A DNA stretch of 64,000 nucleotides from Faecalibacterium prausnitzii (GTDB lineage: Bacteria; Bacillota; Clostridia; Oscillospirales; Ruminococcaceae), in contig NZ_CP065377.1 of assembly GCF_019967995.1 (NCBI RefSeq), forward strand, positions 1,612,001-1,676,000, in the 5' to 3' direction. Both the position numbers and the translations under genes were made by a program. The stretch's first letter is position 1. Each line of letters starts with the position of its first letter. This document shows, in pieces, positions 62,967 to 64,000 of the stretch. The notes under the pieces were generated by a model. The model was not told where the DNA came from. It searched no databases and was given only the letters and a program-made list of their open reading frames with translations.

Positions 62967-64000
62967 TTACTCCAGACCGGCCATCTGCTTGACGGCCTTC
63001 ATGGCGAAGGTCAGGGTGCGGCCCATGGCCACGCCTGCCATCAGGCAGGGGTAGTTGTTGGCAAAGAAGCTGCCGGACATATCGCCGGTGATGTACAGGC
63101 CGGGCATGGGCTTATTGTCGTTGTCCAGAGCCTGCCCCTTCTCGTTGATGGCAATGCCCTGCTCGGTGGTCAGCAGAGAGGCACCCAGCCAGCAGCCATA
63201 GAACGGAGCCTTGCGGATCGCGCTCAGGCGGTATGCGGGCTTGCCGAAATCGGTATCCTCCTGGGCATCGTACAGCGCATTGTAGCGCTCGACGGTAGCG
63301 AGGAAGGTCTCCTTGGCGTCGCCGGTGAAGCCCAGCTTGTCGGCCAGCTCCTCGATGGTGTCGGCCTTGAAGAAGCAGCCTTCCGTTTCTGCATTCTCCA
63401 TCTGCTTCTTGATATAGTCCTCGCCTGCGTTGCGGGTCTGTGCGGAGCAGCCGATGGTGTGGAAGCGCTTGACGTCTTCCAGAATGTTGGCGTCGCAGAT
63501 CTGGGCATACACACGGCCCGGCTGGTGGGCAGCGGCATAGACGATGTCGTTGTAGGGGCAGCTTTCGTTGGCGAAGCGCTCACCGTTGCGGTTGACCTTC
63601 AGGAACGGCTGCGTGCCGGGGTTGTACTGCTTGATCTTGCCGGGGAACGCCTTGCCGCCAAACGCATTCTCACTGTCAACGTAGCCTCCATCCACGCCGG
63701 GAGCCACGATGCCGCGGTCGAACAGCATGGGGGCAGCTTCCTTGTCCAGATTTGCACCGGCCCAGACGGCGGCACGGATGCCGTAGCCCTTATCGGACGG
63801 AGAGTAGGAGCAGGCGGTGGTGACGGAGGTGCCCAGCGGGTCGAGCTGCTCCATCATGTAGGGGTTGCCGGGGAAGCCGCCGCAGGCCAGCAGAACGCCC
63901 TGATTGGCGTTGTAGCGGATGAAATGGTCGTCCTCGGTGCTCTGGGCGATGATGCCGGTGATGCGGCCGGAGGAATCCTTTTCAATTTTGGCGAGGCTGG
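62967..64000 (-). CDS. FAD-dependent fumarate/urocanate reductase-like flavoprotein (5' end outside the window)
   Basis: The C-terminal ~344 residues of a flavoprotein whose start lies past 64000. GVLLACGGFPGN, FLKVNRNGERFANES and the late PMPGLYITGDMSGSF...YPCLMAGVAMGRTLTFA motifs are those of the FAD_binding_2 family (fumarate reductase FrdA, urocanate reductase and relatives). The substrate cannot be told. The frame is open to the window edge with no earlier start. It faces mgsA across a shared terminator. Confidence 0.85.
   Translation of the reverse strand, partial: SLAKIEKDSSGRITGIIAQSTEDDHFIRYNANQGVLLACGGFPGNPYMMEQLDPLGTSVTTACSYSPSDKGYGIRAAVWAGANLDKEAAPMLFDRGIVAPGVDGGYVDSENAFGGKAFPGKIKQYNPGTQPFLKVNRNGERFANESCPYNDIVYAAAHQPGRVYAQICDANILEDVKRFHTIGCSAQTRNAGEDYIKKQMENAETEGCFFKADTIEELADKLGFTGDAKETFLATVERYNALYDAQEDTDFGKPAYRLSAIRKAPFYGCWLGASLLTTEQGIAINEKGQALDNDNKPMPGLYITGDMSGSFFANNYPCLMAGVAMGRTLTFAMKAVKQMAGLE

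Overview
The window looks like chromosome from a butyrate-producing gut Firmicute of the Oscillospiraceae, most likely Faecalibacterium or a close relative. The evidence is a complete thl-crt-hbd-bcd-etfB-etfA cluster next to a butyryl-CoA:acetate CoA-transferase gene, Spo0A and SpoIVB beside each other, Firmicute-type ribosome-binding sites and promoters, and a GC-rich backbone. This assignment is inferred from gene content and was not tested against a database. REGION 1 (1-6358) is a more AT-rich integrated element. It lies directly against the 3' end of a tRNA-Leu(UAA) gene and carries a tyrosine integrase, an excisionase-like HTH protein, a RepA-like P-loop ATPase, a DEAH helicase and several tiny ORFs. 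It also has a striking hairpin array between the integrase and the ATPase and a possible small RNA on the opposite strand. No conjugation genes are visible and its far end is not identifiable. REGION 2 (6.4-20 kb) is housekeeping and transport, almost all on the minus strand: pncB with a structured leader, guaB, the polyamine operon potABCD followed by an acyl-ACP thioesterase, a four-gene GldA/F/G-type ABC system with a DUF4340 protein, and rpmE. REGION 3 (20-31.5 kb) holds spo0A and spoIVB, two tRNA-Leu genes (UAG and GAG), a polysaccharide deacetylase, a MerR regulator, then a DUF951/prfA/sua5/coaE/lytic transglycosylase/M18 peptidase run, and divergent S1-domain and DUF4364 genes. REGION 4 (31.6-43 kb) is a ten-gene minus-strand operon for a selenium-dependent molybdenum hydroxylase. 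It has three catalytic subunits (FAD, 2Fe-2S and molybdopterin) followed by yqeC, selD, yedF, a class V aminotransferase, DUF3343, an XdhC-family protein and yqeB. A divergent MobA-like cytidylyltransferase gene and a converging xanthine/uracil permease gene complete it, which suggests purine hydroxylation. REGION 5 (43-54.7 kb) is the butyrate module: thiolase, crotonase, 3-hydroxybutyryl-CoA dehydrogenase, butyryl-CoA dehydrogenase and ETF on the minus strand, each of the first three intergenic gaps containing a stem-loop. coaD lies just upstream, and the CoA-transferase gene with a PerM/AI-2E-type membrane protein runs on the plus strand. A SPOCS/LysM protein lies beyond the terminator. REGION 6 (54.8-58.9 kb) is a TetR regulator, an oleate hydratase and a radical SAM/SPASM-like protein in one direction, with a perfect dyad operator candidate before the hydratase. 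REGION 7 (59-64 kb) contains the proline operon proC-proB-proA, mgsA, and a flavoprotein reductase gene cut by the window edge. The layout ties purine uptake and oxidation, butyrate formation and CoA supply (coaD, coaE), proline synthesis and methylglyoxal production together as ordinary anaerobic metabolism. The most unusual signals are non-coding: the hairpin array in the element, the leaders of pncB and potA, the dyads at guaB, but and ohyA, and the intercistronic stem-loops of the butyrate operon.
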